NCBI GenBank assembly: GCA_017993025.1
Contig: JAGONL010000008.1
Coordinates: 1-15,994 of the forward strand
Length of the DNA stretch: 15,994 nucleotides
Reading direction: 5' to 3'
Source of the DNA: Candidatus Saccharimonadota bacterium
GTDB lineage: Bacteria > Patescibacteriota > Saccharimonadia > Saccharimonadales > SZUA-47
The notes beneath the pieces were generated by a model. That model saw nothing but the letters and a program-made list of their open reading frames with translations. It did no database searches and was not told where the DNA came from. Positions 6,282 through 13,252 of the stretch are shown in pieces. Position numbers and translations under genes: made by a program. Position 1 is the stretch's first letter. Every line of letters begins with the position of its first letter.

Positions 6282-7094
6282 CTACAAAAAGAGAAATGTT
6301 GAGCTATACCAATCGATTATCTGGCTCCCAAATAGATAAGATACAAACAGCCCAAATATCAGCATTGGACCAAACGGCAATTTCATTTTTAAAGCCTGTT
6401 TAGACTTGCGCAAACTAGGTATAGCAATGAATACTCCAGATAGAGACGCTACAAATATCGCTAGCCATGCCTCTGCAGGACCGGCCAAAAATAACCCCAT
6501 GGCTACCCCTAAACGCACGTCACCGTCACCTATCCATCTGCCTTTTGATATTATGTGCAGTAAATAGAAAATCCCAGCGCTAACAAGCAGTGTATAGCCT
6601 AAAGTAACTAAATCTTTAGCCAGTGGCACAGTATTATTCATGATTATCACTAACCTGTGGCTCAAAGCTACTAACTGCAAAGGATAAACTAGTTTATTGG
6701 GTAGCAAAAACCACCTTACGTCAAAAATTAGCAGAGATGTCATAATCACCAAGCCAATTAGCCAGATAACAAGTAGTCCAATTCCGTATCCACTTAGCTC
6801 ATATGGGAAAAATACAAACGACAGGGCAAACGAAACTCCGCAGACTAACTCAGCCAGTGGATAGGCTCTGGACAGCCGTTTTTTGCAATATCTACATCTG
6901 CCACCAGTACTTAGCCAGCTTATTACAGGAACTAGATCCACGGGGCTTAGTTTGTGATGGCATTCATCACATTCCGACCGGCCTCGCACCCAGTCCCTAC
7001 CGGCTTTCATCCTGTCAGTCATAGCCAGCGCAAAACTTCCAAAAGCCAGCCCTAAAACAAACAAATAGACACCAATTACTATATCCATAACCAA
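6282..7094 (-). CDS. pilD: Prepilin peptidase / N-methyltransferase
   Basis: This 270-aa polytopic membrane protein cleaves the leader of every prepilin in this locus and methylates the new N-terminus. The N-terminal cytoplasmic domain has the zinc-type tetracysteine pattern, CDEC (42, 45) and CRYC (67, 70). The peptidase active-site aspartates are Asp125 in LIFDVRWFLLPNKL and Asp192 in the GDGD motif (189-192). About seven or eight hydrophobic segments span the length. The longest frame starts at TTG (7094); the ATG two codons later (7088) is equally plausible. It is separated from pilA by an intrinsic terminator and a second long hairpin, so its expression depends on readthrough or an unseen promoter. 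It abuts the GspH-like gene. Confidence 0.95.
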   Translation of the reverse strand: MVMDIVIGVYLFVLGLAFGSFALAMTDRMKAGRDWVRGRSECDECHHKLSPVDLVPVISWLSTGGRCRYCKKRLSRAYPLAELVCGVSFALSFVFFPYELSGYGIGLLVIWLIGLVIMTSLLIFDVRWFLLPNKLVYPLQLVALSHRLVIIMNNTVPLAKDLVTLGYTLLVSAGIFYLLHIISKGRWIGDGDVRLGVAMGLFLAGPAEAWLAIFVASLSGVFIAIPSLRKSKQALKMKLPFGPMLIFGLFVSYLFGSQIIDWYSSTFLFL

Positions 7095-7106
7095 TATGGT
7101 ATCAGC

Positions 7107-7150
7107 TATAGCCCCCGCTAAACAAATATGGGTCTTTTGCGGGGGCTATA
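7107..7150 (-). promoter_or_regulatory. Long GC-rich stem-loop in the pilD leader
   Basis: TATAGCCCCCGC (7107-7118) and GCGGGGGCTATA (7139-7150) form a perfect 12-bp stem with a 20-nt loop. On the minus strand it follows directly on the T-rich tail of the pilA terminator and ends 12 nt before the TTG start of pilD. It may control pilD translation, protect the 3' end of pilA mRNA, or act as a second terminator. Confidence 0.6.
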
Positions 7151-7186
7151 AAACAAAAGACGCTTGGGTTTATCCCAAGCGTCTTT
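7151..7186 (-). terminator. Intrinsic terminator of pilA
   Basis: On the minus strand a perfect 13-bp stem (AAAGACGCTTGGG at 7156-7168 with CCCAAGCGTCTTT at 7174-7186) has a 5-nt loop and continues into TTTTGTTTTAT. It lies 28 nt past the pilA stop. This is the strongest terminator in the window and divides the pilus locus into two expression units. Confidence 0.85.
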
Positions 7187-7214
7187 GTGTTATCTCTCTT
7201 AGAATCTAGAAACT

Positions 7215-7706
7215 CTACATATTGTCAACACAGTAGAAGGTGGTTCCACCCTCTAACTGTAGTCTGATCGCAAAGCTTCTTGCTGTAGGCAAGTTAGTCG
7301 AGCCAGTACTTCTCTCACCACTACAGGTTGCACCCCTGTGTACCAATATTTGATCAACCGTCGGATCTGCTGTGTCATTAGGTGCGTATTCTATCGTGTA
7401 TGGGTTACCAGTTGATGGATTCTTAGCGTCTACCTTGCCAGTAATGTAAAAAGTAGTAAATTGTGTTATATTGCCGGGAGCCGCTGCCGCAAAAGGCATA
7501 ACTCCATTATTGTTGGATGCGAATGCCAATAACTCGGTGGATACCCTGGCTAGGACGTCTCTTCTAGCGGTATCACGTTGATTTCTATATAGCTGTGGCA
7601 CTGCAACAAGCACAACCACCAAAATTAATCCTGCTATAGCCAGCACTATCATAACTTCTATGATAGTAAAGCCTCTCTGTCTTTTTCTTAATAAATTCTT
7701 AAGCAT
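7215..7706 (-). CDS. pilA: Major type IV pilin
   Basis: This 163-aa prepilin has a basic leader ending KRQRG and the classical motif GFTIIEVMIVLAIAGLIL. Cleavage falls after Gly12, with Glu5 of the mature protein at Glu17. The hydrophobic helix (13-37) continues into the amphipathic spine (38-65), followed by a small C-terminal domain. Cys128 and Cys159 could form the usual C-terminal disulfide loop, near the end at FYCVDNM. It is the best major pilin candidate because it alone has a dedicated promoter, a strong Shine-Dalgarno site (GGGAGG, 7711-7718) and its own terminator. It lies between pilC and pilD. It should be the bulk subunit of the pilus fibre. Confidence 0.9.
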   Translation of the reverse strand: MLKNLLRKRQRGFTIIEVMIVLAIAGLILVVVLVAVPQLYRNQRDTARRDVLARVSTELLAFASNNNGVMPFAAAAPGNITQFTTFYITGKVDAKNPSTGNPYTIEYAPNDTADPTVDQILVHRGATCSGERSTGSTNLPTARSFAIRLQLEGGTTFYCVDNM

Positions 7707-7746
7707 AATTCCCTCCCTAAATAATATAAAAACATTTTATAAATAT

Positions 7747-7775
7747 ATACTACGACTAATCGTTTTTAAACACAA
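7747..7775 (-). promoter_or_regulatory. Dedicated promoter of pilA
   Basis: On the minus strand, TTGTGT (7775-7770), a spacer of exactly 17 bp and TAGTAT (7752-7747) form a plausible sigma70 promoter. It starts next to the pilC stop and gives a leader of about 30-40 nt carrying the strong Shine-Dalgarno sequence of pilA. Confidence 0.55.
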
Positions 7776-7784
7776 GCGTTTTGG

Positions 7785-9002
7785 CTATAACCCCCCTAAG
7801 TTTTGCCCTACTAATCCATAAATCGGTAGTAATATAGCGCTAACAATAATAATTGCCACAATTCCTAATATGACCATTAATACCGGTTCAATGATTGTGG
7901 ATATCGCCTTGACCTGAGAATCGACTTCTTTTTCGTAATAGTCGGCTGTCTTTTCTAACATTTTCTCCAAAGCACCCGAATCTTCACCAATTTTTATCAT
8001 CTTTGGTACTAGGTCAAGAAAATTTTCATCTCCTTCAAGAGATTCCGATAATGCCCTACCGCCTTTTACTTTTTCAGTAGCCCTGTTAATGGATCTCTCG
8101 ACATGTACATTGTTAATTGACGAAGCTGTGATATCAAGCACCAAAATAAGTGGTACACCACTTGCGACAAGCGTAGAACCAGTTCTAGCAAAACGAGCCA
8201 TATACATCTTTGAAAACAGCGGGCCTAATGGCCATATTTTTAATTTAAGTTTATCTATAAACTGTATACCACCTAATGTTCTCGCCCACTTTGTAGTCAG
8301 GAAAAAGCCAACACCCAAGACGATTATTATCAACCACCAGAAATTAATCATAAATCCAGATACCGCCAGCAACATCCGCGTTACTAATGGTAGTTTTGCA
8401 CCGGGCAGGCCAGCATAAAGCTCTTGTACCTGCGGTAGAACGCTAACAAGCATAAAGGTGACTACAACTATCATGACCAAAATTACTATAATCGGGTACA
8501 CCATAGCACCCCTAACTTTAGCTGCAAGTTCAGCGTCTTTTTCTTGCTGATTAGCAATTCTGTCCAGTGCCGCGTCAAGCGTACCAGATGCTTCACCGGC
8601 AGCTACAAGATTAACAAAAATTGGATCAAATACTTTTGGGTGCGCTTTCAAGCTATCGGCAAAAGATTTTCCGCCCTCAACACTAGCAACTACTTTTGTT
8701 AACACCGCCTGCAAATTCTTATTTTTAGTTTGTCCAAGTACTGAGCGAAGGCTCTGGACTAAAGGCAAACCAGCGTTTATTAGTGTAGCCAGTTGTCTAG
8801 AAAATATAACTTTGTCTTTCCCCTTAACGCGACCGCTGTACGAGCCAATAAACCCCTCAGAATTCTCAATAGCTACACTTAGTAGTGCATACCCCTGCGC
8901 TTCAACAATTAGCGATGCTGACTTTTCGCTTTCTGCCTGTACAACACCTTCTATTTTTTTACCTGTTGCTGGGTCGCGCGCCGTATATTTAAACGTCAAC
9001 AT
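7785..9002 (-). CDS. pilC: Type IV pilus inner-membrane platform protein
   Basis: This 405-aa protein has the usual length for PilC/GspF. It anchors the PilB and PilT motors in the membrane and passes their motion to pilins. An N-terminal beta segment (FKYTARDPATGKKIEGVVQA, 4-23) precedes two GspF (T2SSF) cytoplasmic domains at about 64-185 and 266-390. Typical motifs are FSRQLATLINAGLPL (67-81), VAAGEASGTLD (133-143) and the second-copy equivalent KIGEDSGALEKML (337-349). TM segments lie at about 166-189, 211-236 and 368-395. An AAAGG stretch, partly inside a 7-bp hairpin (9006-9022), precedes the ATG at 9002. It lies between pilT and pilA. Confidence 0.95.
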   Translation of the reverse strand: MLTFKYTARDPATGKKIEGVVQAESEKSASLIVEAQGYALLSVAIENSEGFIGSYSGRVKGKDKVIFSRQLATLINAGLPLVQSLRSVLGQTKNKNLQAVLTKVVASVEGGKSFADSLKAHPKVFDPIFVNLVAAGEASGTLDAALDRIANQQEKDAELAAKVRGAMVYPIIVILVMIVVVTFMLVSVLPQVQELYAGLPGAKLPLVTRMLLAVSGFMINFWWLIIIVLGVGFFLTTKWARTLGGIQFIDKLKLKIWPLGPLFSKMYMARFARTGSTLVASGVPLILVLDITASSINNVHVERSINRATEKVKGGRALSESLEGDENFLDLVPKMIKIGEDSGALEKMLEKTADYYEKEVDSQVKAISTIIEPVLMVILGIVAIIIVSAILLPIYGLVGQNLGGL

Positions 9003-9005
9003 ACC

Positions 9006-9022
9006 ATAAACCTTTGGTTTAT
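9006..9022. repeat. Small hairpin at the pilC ribosome-binding region
   Basis: ATAAACC and GGTTTAT form a perfect 7-bp stem with a three-base loop, just upstream of the pilC ATG. The likely AAAGG ribosome-binding bases are in its loop and stem, so it could dampen pilC translation. The stability is modest. Confidence 0.35.
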
Positions 9023-9047
9023 TAGATTCCCAATCTGCAGTCGTTTT

Positions 9048-9078
9048 TTAGAATTTAGTACTTTAGATTTAGAATTTA
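9048..9078. repeat. AT-rich TTAGAATTTAG-type repeats between pilT and pilC
   Basis: Three TTAGAATTTA/TTTAGATTTA-like units follow each other. The same motif occurs at 826-841. It looks like low-complexity intergenic filler; I see no gene or promoter in it that I would defend. Confidence 0.4.
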
Positions 9079-9087
9079 CTATCATAA

Positions 9088-10164
9088 TTATCCCCTCATC
9101 AACCTATCTAGTTCTTCGATATCAACTGCATAATTTCTTGCTTCATCATAGCTTATTGACCCTGCGTGTATCATACCAACAAGTGTTTTATCCATAGTTT
9201 GCATGCCATATTCTGACCCTGTCTGTATCACAGCATCCAACTGATGCGTCTTGCCTTCTCTTATAATATTACGTACGGCCGGTGTCGCTATTAATACTTC
9301 TGCGGCAACCACTCTACCGCCGCCAATTGACGGGATAAGCCTTTGGGAACAAATAGCCATCAAGATATTACTTAACTGTGAACGAATCTGGGGTTGTTGA
9401 TGTGGCGGGAAAACGTCTATCATACGGTCTATACTCTGAGCTGCGGAGTTTGTGTGAAGTGTGGCAAACACAAGGTGTCCGGTCTCGGCGATGGTAATTG
9501 CACTAGCAATAGTTTCTAGGTCTCTCATCTCGCCAATCAATACAACGTCTGGATCCTGACGTAGGCTACTTCTTAGCGCTGCAGAGAAAGAAAAAGTGTC
9601 GTAATGAACTTCACGCTGTACAAGAACTGACTTCTTGGATTTATGAGTAAACTCAACCGGGTCTTCAATGGTAATAATATGTGCAGCTTTTTCAGTGTTA
9701 ATTTTGTCGACAAGAGCTGCAAGCGTCGTTGACTTACCAGAACCGGTTGGCCCAGTAACCAAAACGAGTCCTCTAGGAAATTCAGCAAACTTATTGACTA
9801 CCTCAGGTAGTCCAAGCTGTTCAGTGGTCAAAATTTCATTTGGTATCAGACGCAATGCCGCGGCCAGATTACCTCTTTCGTGGAAAGCGTTTACACGAAA
9901 ACGCCCTAAATCACCAAACGCAAAACTAAAATCAAATTCTTTATCCTTAAGTAAAATCTGTTTCTGGTCATCGTCTAAAATAGCGAAGATCAAAGATTCC
10001 ACCGCTTCCTCTGTTAACACGTCTGAACCAGAGATAGGTGTCAATGCGCCGTCGACTCTCAGCATCGGCGGAAGACTAACTTGCAAGTGAAGATCAGAAG
10101 CCTTCTTCTTAACTACTTCTTCCAGAAGAATTTCAATTCTTGGTTGTGTTGATGCAGAACTCAT
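9088..10164 (-). CDS. pilT: Pilus retraction ATPase
   Basis: This 358-aa protein has a typical PilT length. It forms a hexameric cytosolic ATPase that depolymerises the pilus for twitching, uptake or tight attachment. The N-terminal PAS-like N2D region (about 6-100, including ASDLHLQVSLPPMLRVDG, 22-39) leads into the core ATPase. The Walker A box is GPTGSGKST (138-146), the Asp box TIEDPVEF (165-172), Walker B DVVLIGEMRD (206-215), and the His box ETGHLVFATLHT (227-238). The AVRNIIREGKTHQL stretch (296-309) corresponds to the PilT-specific AIRNLIRE motif and separates it from PilB. A clear AAAGGTGAT Shine-Dalgarno site (10179-10171) precedes the ATG. The 188-bp gap to pilB holds no ORF and only weak promoter-like boxes. 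Confidence 0.96.
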   Translation of the reverse strand: MSSASTQPRIEILLEEVVKKKASDLHLQVSLPPMLRVDGALTPISGSDVLTEEAVESLIFAILDDDQKQILLKDKEFDFSFAFGDLGRFRVNAFHERGNLAAALRLIPNEILTTEQLGLPEVVNKFAEFPRGLVLVTGPTGSGKSTTLAALVDKINTEKAAHIITIEDPVEFTHKSKKSVLVQREVHYDTFSFSAALRSSLRQDPDVVLIGEMRDLETIASAITIAETGHLVFATLHTNSAAQSIDRMIDVFPPHQQPQIRSQLSNILMAICSQRLIPSIGGGRVVAAEVLIATPAVRNIIREGKTHQLDAVIQTGSEYGMQTMDKTLVGMIHAGSISYDEARNYAVDIEELDRLMRG

Positions 10165-10352
10165 ACCAATATCACCTTTCTATTACAGAAGTTGTTTAGC
10201 GTACTTAGCAATTTTTTTGCTTCGCAACGTATATCTCTATACAGTTTGTCGCAAGAAAAATCACTCAGCAACACTAAAAAAGCTTCTTCATTTACGAAAT
10301 TGATTTTGGTATGAATTCTGTCTGCCACCCTGTTTTCCCCTAACTTTTTATT

Positions 10353-12134
10353 CTATGACGCGCCTTCGGCTGCGACACGGTTAACTTCTGTGATTGTAGT
10401 CATCCCGCTCAAAGCTTTAAGATATCCATCTTGTCTCATTGTTATCATGCCTTCTGCTTGAGCAGCCCTTTGTATTTCAGCGCTTGTCGATCGTTTCAAG
10501 ATAAGATCTTGAATTAAGTCCGATACTTCAAACACCTCGTACAAACCCATTCGACTCTTATAGCCATCCGGGGATTCAGAAGAACTTTTTCCTCTAAATA
10601 AAGTATAAGCGTTTTGATTGCTTAGAGGCAAGTTAGAATATCCTAAATCTTGGGCTACAGCAGAAATATCAGATTGAGAATTAGGTAATATAGGACCCAA
10701 AGATTTAATTATTGCGTCGGTTTCAACCTTGTCCGACTGATACGGCTCTTTTTCATCGACGTTACGTCGCACTAATCGCTGGCCAATTACAGTATGCACA
10801 GTACTGGCAATCAAATATGGCTCTATCCCCATTTCCAAAAGTCTAGGCAAAATTCCGGCAGCCGAATTGGTGTGTAGAGTGCTAAACACTAGATGCCCAG
10901 TTAAAGCCGCTTGGACAGCTAATGTCGCCGTTTCCTTATCTCGAATCTCACCAACCATAACGACGTCAGGGTCTTGGCGCAGAATAGACCGCAAGCCCGA
11001 TGCAAAAGTCAGCCCAACATCAGAGTTAACCTGTATCTGGTTTATCCCGTTCATCTTATACTCTACGGGGTCTTCAAGAGTTACTATGTTTATCGCGTCA
11101 CTTTTAATTTCCTGCAATAAAGAATATAGAGATGTAGTTTTTCCTGAGCCGGTAGGGCCAGATGTCAAAATCATTCCATTCGGACGCTGTAAACCGCGAC
11201 GTATTACTCTTAGCGGACGGCCAACATATCCCATGTCTTCAAGTTTTAAAGAAGTTCCAGTCTTGTCGAGCAAACGTATAACTACCTGTTCACCCCATAC
11301 CACTGGTGATATAGCGATACGCAAGTCGATAGTAGTATTTGCAACCGCAATAGAAAACTGCCCGTCCTGAGGAATCCTATGTTCATCTATCTTTAAATTT
11401 GATAGAATTTTTATTCTAGACACCAACGGTGCTTCTATACTCTTTGGCAGTTGCATTATTTCACGCAAAACCCCGTCAACGCGGGCTCTAATCTTTAATT
11501 CTGTCTCGAGAGGCTCTATATGTATATCACTTGCTTTATTTTTGGCCGCATACTCTAAAATAGTAGATAGCGCCTTACTAATCGGCGAATCGTTGGTAAT
11601 AGTGTTTATCTCAATCTGGTCTTTAACGTCTTGTTCGCTAGATTGTTCTTTAATCTGTTTATCCAGCACACTAGCCACATCTCGTCCTAAGTCTCCCTGG
11701 TACTGCTTTAAGACGTTTTTAATGCCTTCCTCGCTTGCAGCATAAACTTTAAGAGGTCTACCGATTTTATTACTCATAAAATCTACAGCCTGGACGTTAT
11801 CGGCATCTAGCATAGCCACAACTAAGCGGTTATTCATCTCCCCTAGTGGCACTGACATGTAACGCTCTGCTATCTCTTTTGGTAGTAATGATAATATCTT
11901 TGGGTCAATATGAGAATTAGTTAGGTTTACGTATGGCATTTTTGCAACGTGAGCAACCATCTTAGTTAAATCTTCGTTCGTTATGTAGCCACCCGTAATC
12001 ATCGAGCTAAATAATGGCTCATCCTTCTGCTCGGCCAATTCACGAACTTCTTGAAATTTTTCAGGAGAAAGTAAGCCTTGCTCTACAATAGCTTTCTCTA
12101 CTTGTTTCTGGGTAGCTACCGATAGTATACTCAC
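10353..12134 (-). CDS. pilB: Pilus extension ATPase
   Basis: This 593-aa motor drives pilus assembly. The N-terminal GspE_N/MshEN-type domain (about 1-145) is followed by the N2D domain (about 180-290, with ASDIHIEPLE, 201-210) and the RecA-like core. The Walker A box is GPTGSGKT (326-333), the Asp box TLEDPVEY (352-359), Walker B DVVMVGEIRD (390-399), and the His box LTGHLVFSTLHTNSA (411-425). After GQRLVRR (451-457), where most PilB/GspE proteins carry a zinc-binding tetracysteine, there is none; I see no cysteine in the whole protein. The start is GTG, overlapping the 61-aa ORF stop as GTGA with no Shine-Dalgarno sequence, and the start borders a large palindrome. Translation of pilB therefore probably depends on upstream translation. 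Confidence 0.95.
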   Translation of the reverse strand: MSILSVATQKQVEKAIVEQGLLSPEKFQEVRELAEQKDEPLFSSMITGGYITNEDLTKMVAHVAKMPYVNLTNSHIDPKILSLLPKEIAERYMSVPLGEMNNRLVVAMLDADNVQAVDFMSNKIGRPLKVYAASEEGIKNVLKQYQGDLGRDVASVLDKQIKEQSSEQDVKDQIEINTITNDSPISKALSTILEYAAKNKASDIHIEPLETELKIRARVDGVLREIMQLPKSIEAPLVSRIKILSNLKIDEHRIPQDGQFSIAVANTTIDLRIAISPVVWGEQVVIRLLDKTGTSLKLEDMGYVGRPLRVIRRGLQRPNGMILTSGPTGSGKTTSLYSLLQEIKSDAINIVTLEDPVEYKMNGINQIQVNSDVGLTFASGLRSILRQDPDVVMVGEIRDKETATLAVQAALTGHLVFSTLHTNSAAGILPRLLEMGIEPYLIASTVHTVIGQRLVRRNVDEKEPYQSDKVETDAIIKSLGPILPNSQSDISAVAQDLGYSNLPLSNQNAYTLFRGKSSSESPDGYKSRMGLYEVFEVSDLIQDLILKRSTSAEIQRAAQAEGMITMRQDGYLKALSGMTTITEVNRVAAEGAS

Positions 12135-12316
12135 GAGCTTTGACTCGACTTACCCAAAACCTCGCCAGATTTAGGTTTATCATTCAGTGATGAGATACGA
12201 GCTTTATCTGAGAGAAAGGTACCCGTAGGTACATTTCTTGAGGATAAGCTAGCAGATCGCGCTGATGATGAATCTAGGCTGGCAGGGATTTTGGGTAAGT
12301 CGAGTTCAGGCTCCAT
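12131..12316 (-). CDS. 61-aa Ser-rich ORF inside a large palindrome
   Basis: The frame fits the operon perfectly: it starts 5 nt after the 80-aa gene and overlaps pilB by 4 nt. Yet the protein looks unlike a folded one. About a quarter of residues are Ser (16 of 61), there is no Cys, Trp or Tyr, and there is no signal peptide or TM segment. Nearly all of the ORF lies within an imperfect palindrome, so its two halves are coded by the two arms. No strong Shine-Dalgarno site precedes the ATG. It may be a leader ORF whose translation opens the structure for pilB, or merely the open frame of an inserted palindromic element. I do not recognise it and give no function. Confidence 0.45.
   Translation of the reverse strand: MEPELDLPKIPASLDSSSARSASLSSRNVPTGTFLSDKARISSLNDKPKSGEVLGKSSQSS
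12135..12313. repeat. ~179-bp imperfect palindrome between the 80-aa gene and pilB
   Basis: The arms ACTCGACTTACCCAAAA (12143-12159) and their exact complement (12289-12305) form 17 perfect pairs. Outside them GAGC (12135-12138) pairs with GCTC (12310-12313) across a 4-by-4 internal loop. Inward, GCCAG, then TAG-TT-ATCAT-CAG, AGCTT-ATC, and AGAAA-GTACC at the centre also have complements, closing on CGTA at 12224-12227. The whole region is thus one long hairpin with bulges, not just two short arms. It starts at the ATG of the 61-aa ORF and ends at the GTG of pilB. Confidence 0.85.
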
Positions 12317-12321
12317 CTTTT

Positions 12322-12564
12322 CTATCTTGCCTCAAGGGGCTTGCTATTAGGCTCTGTCCCGATTTGGATATTTTGTGCTGGGTTTACAGACTTTGAATTA
12401 AAATAAACACTTCCAGGGTCTTCAAAAGTAGTTGATATAGGCTTAACAACTTCTACTTTCTGAGTTCTATCTTCTGGTGTTGAAAAAAATATCCCTGACA
12501 ATATTATAGAAAGTACAGCACTAAAAACAGCGACAATAAATATTACACCGGCTTCCTTTTTCAT
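12322..12564 (-). CDS. 80-aa single-TM protein in the PilP position
   Basis: This small protein has a short cytoplasmic start (MKKEAG), one TM helix (about 7-27) and a polar exported tail rich in Pro, Ser, Asn and Glu. There is no lipobox Cys. The ATG lies just after the pilO stop (1-nt gap), preceded by the best Shine-Dalgarno sequence in the locus, AAGGAGGTGA at 12580-12571, which is itself part of the pilO coding sequence. In diderm bacteria the gene after pilO encodes PilP, which links PilN/PilO to the secretin. This protein could be a reduced counterpart or an unrelated platform accessory, as there is no sequence-level evidence for homology. It is very probably a real gene. Confidence 0.7.
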   Translation of the reverse strand: MKKEAGVIFIVAVFSAVLSIILSGIFFSTPEDRTQKVEVVKPISTTFEDPGSVYFNSKSVNPAQNIQIGTEPNSKPLEAR

Positions 12565-12565
12565 G

Positions 12566-13252
12566 CTACTTCACCTCCTTAGAGCCAAGTTCAAAAGTCT
12601 TTGATTGTGCAAAGAATGTGTGCAACGATACTCTCGTCTGCAATATACTTTCCCCTGATTGTATCTGTAAATTGTCCACATACATTGGTCTAATAGAGTG
12701 CTCTAAAGTCTCTAGTAACCTACGAATACCCTCGACGTCGGAGCTAACTGTGAAAGCGTAGGGTATTATTGTTGGCACTATTTCACCGTTAGAACTACTA
12801 GCGGTCGCCGCCGTTGGGTCTTCGGTACCACCTATAGAACCTATGTCGTAGCTTCCGTCACGTAAAATCTTCTCAAAACTGCTAGACAGCCCTGGGTAGT
12901 CATATTTGTCAGGGAGTGCGTCAAGAATTATCTTGGCATTAGTTCCATCTAACGCTCCAGTACCGCCAGAATTTCCACTAATTATATTTGTTGCTTGCGA
13001 CTGAAACGCTGTATAAGACTTTTCTAATTCCTTAACTGCTTTTTCATTATCAGTCAGCTGTTTTAATGACTTCTCTTTCTCTGAAATTACCCTTGTGTGG
13101 TACAGGCTTTGGCTTATTAGTGCGCGTCCAGCAAAAAGACTAAACACAAGAATAAATGTTGCGACAGCGACAGTAGCGATAGTCCTACTGTTGGTCTTGT
13201 CTATTATGTCGTGTTTTACGGATTTATGGCCTTTTGATAAAATGCTTGGCAT
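12566..13252 (-). CDS. pilO: Pilus alignment protein PilO-like
   Basis: This 228-aa bitopic membrane protein has a cytoplasmic N-terminus (1-23), one TM helix (about 24-41), a coiled-coil segment (about 52-90, rich in Lys/Glu/Leu), and an exported alpha/beta domain (about 105-228). The ending VEGIRRLLETLEHSIRPMYVDNLQIQSG (174-201) matches the style of PilO ferredoxin-like domains. A low-complexity loop (139-156, Thr/Ala/Ser/Gly-rich) interrupts the domain. PilO normally pairs with PilN in the membrane. The start overlaps the pilN stop by 1 nt (TAATG). Identification rests on the M-N-O order plus topology; sequence conservation in this family is low. Confidence 0.8.
   Translation of the reverse strand: MPSILSKGHKSVKHDIIDKTNSRTIATVAVATFILVFSLFAGRALISQSLYHTRVISEKEKSLKQLTDNEKAVKELEKSYTAFQSQATNIISGNSGGTGALDGTNAKIILDALPDKYDYPGLSSSFEKILRDGSYDIGSIGGTEDPTAATASSSNGEIVPTIIPYAFTVSSDVEGIRRLLETLEHSIRPMYVDNLQIQSGESILQTRVSLHTFFAQSKTFELGSKEVK

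Noticed and set aside
7156..7186. Terminator acting on the plus strand
   Set aside because: There is no plus-strand gene nearby and no T run after the stem in that direction; the T-rich tail is on the minus side.
9668..10090. 140-codon plus-strand ORF opposite pilT (and similar ones opposite pilB, pilX-like and others)
   Set aside because: It lies fully antisense to genes with clear catalytic motifs, and has no ribosome-binding site or recognisable domain.
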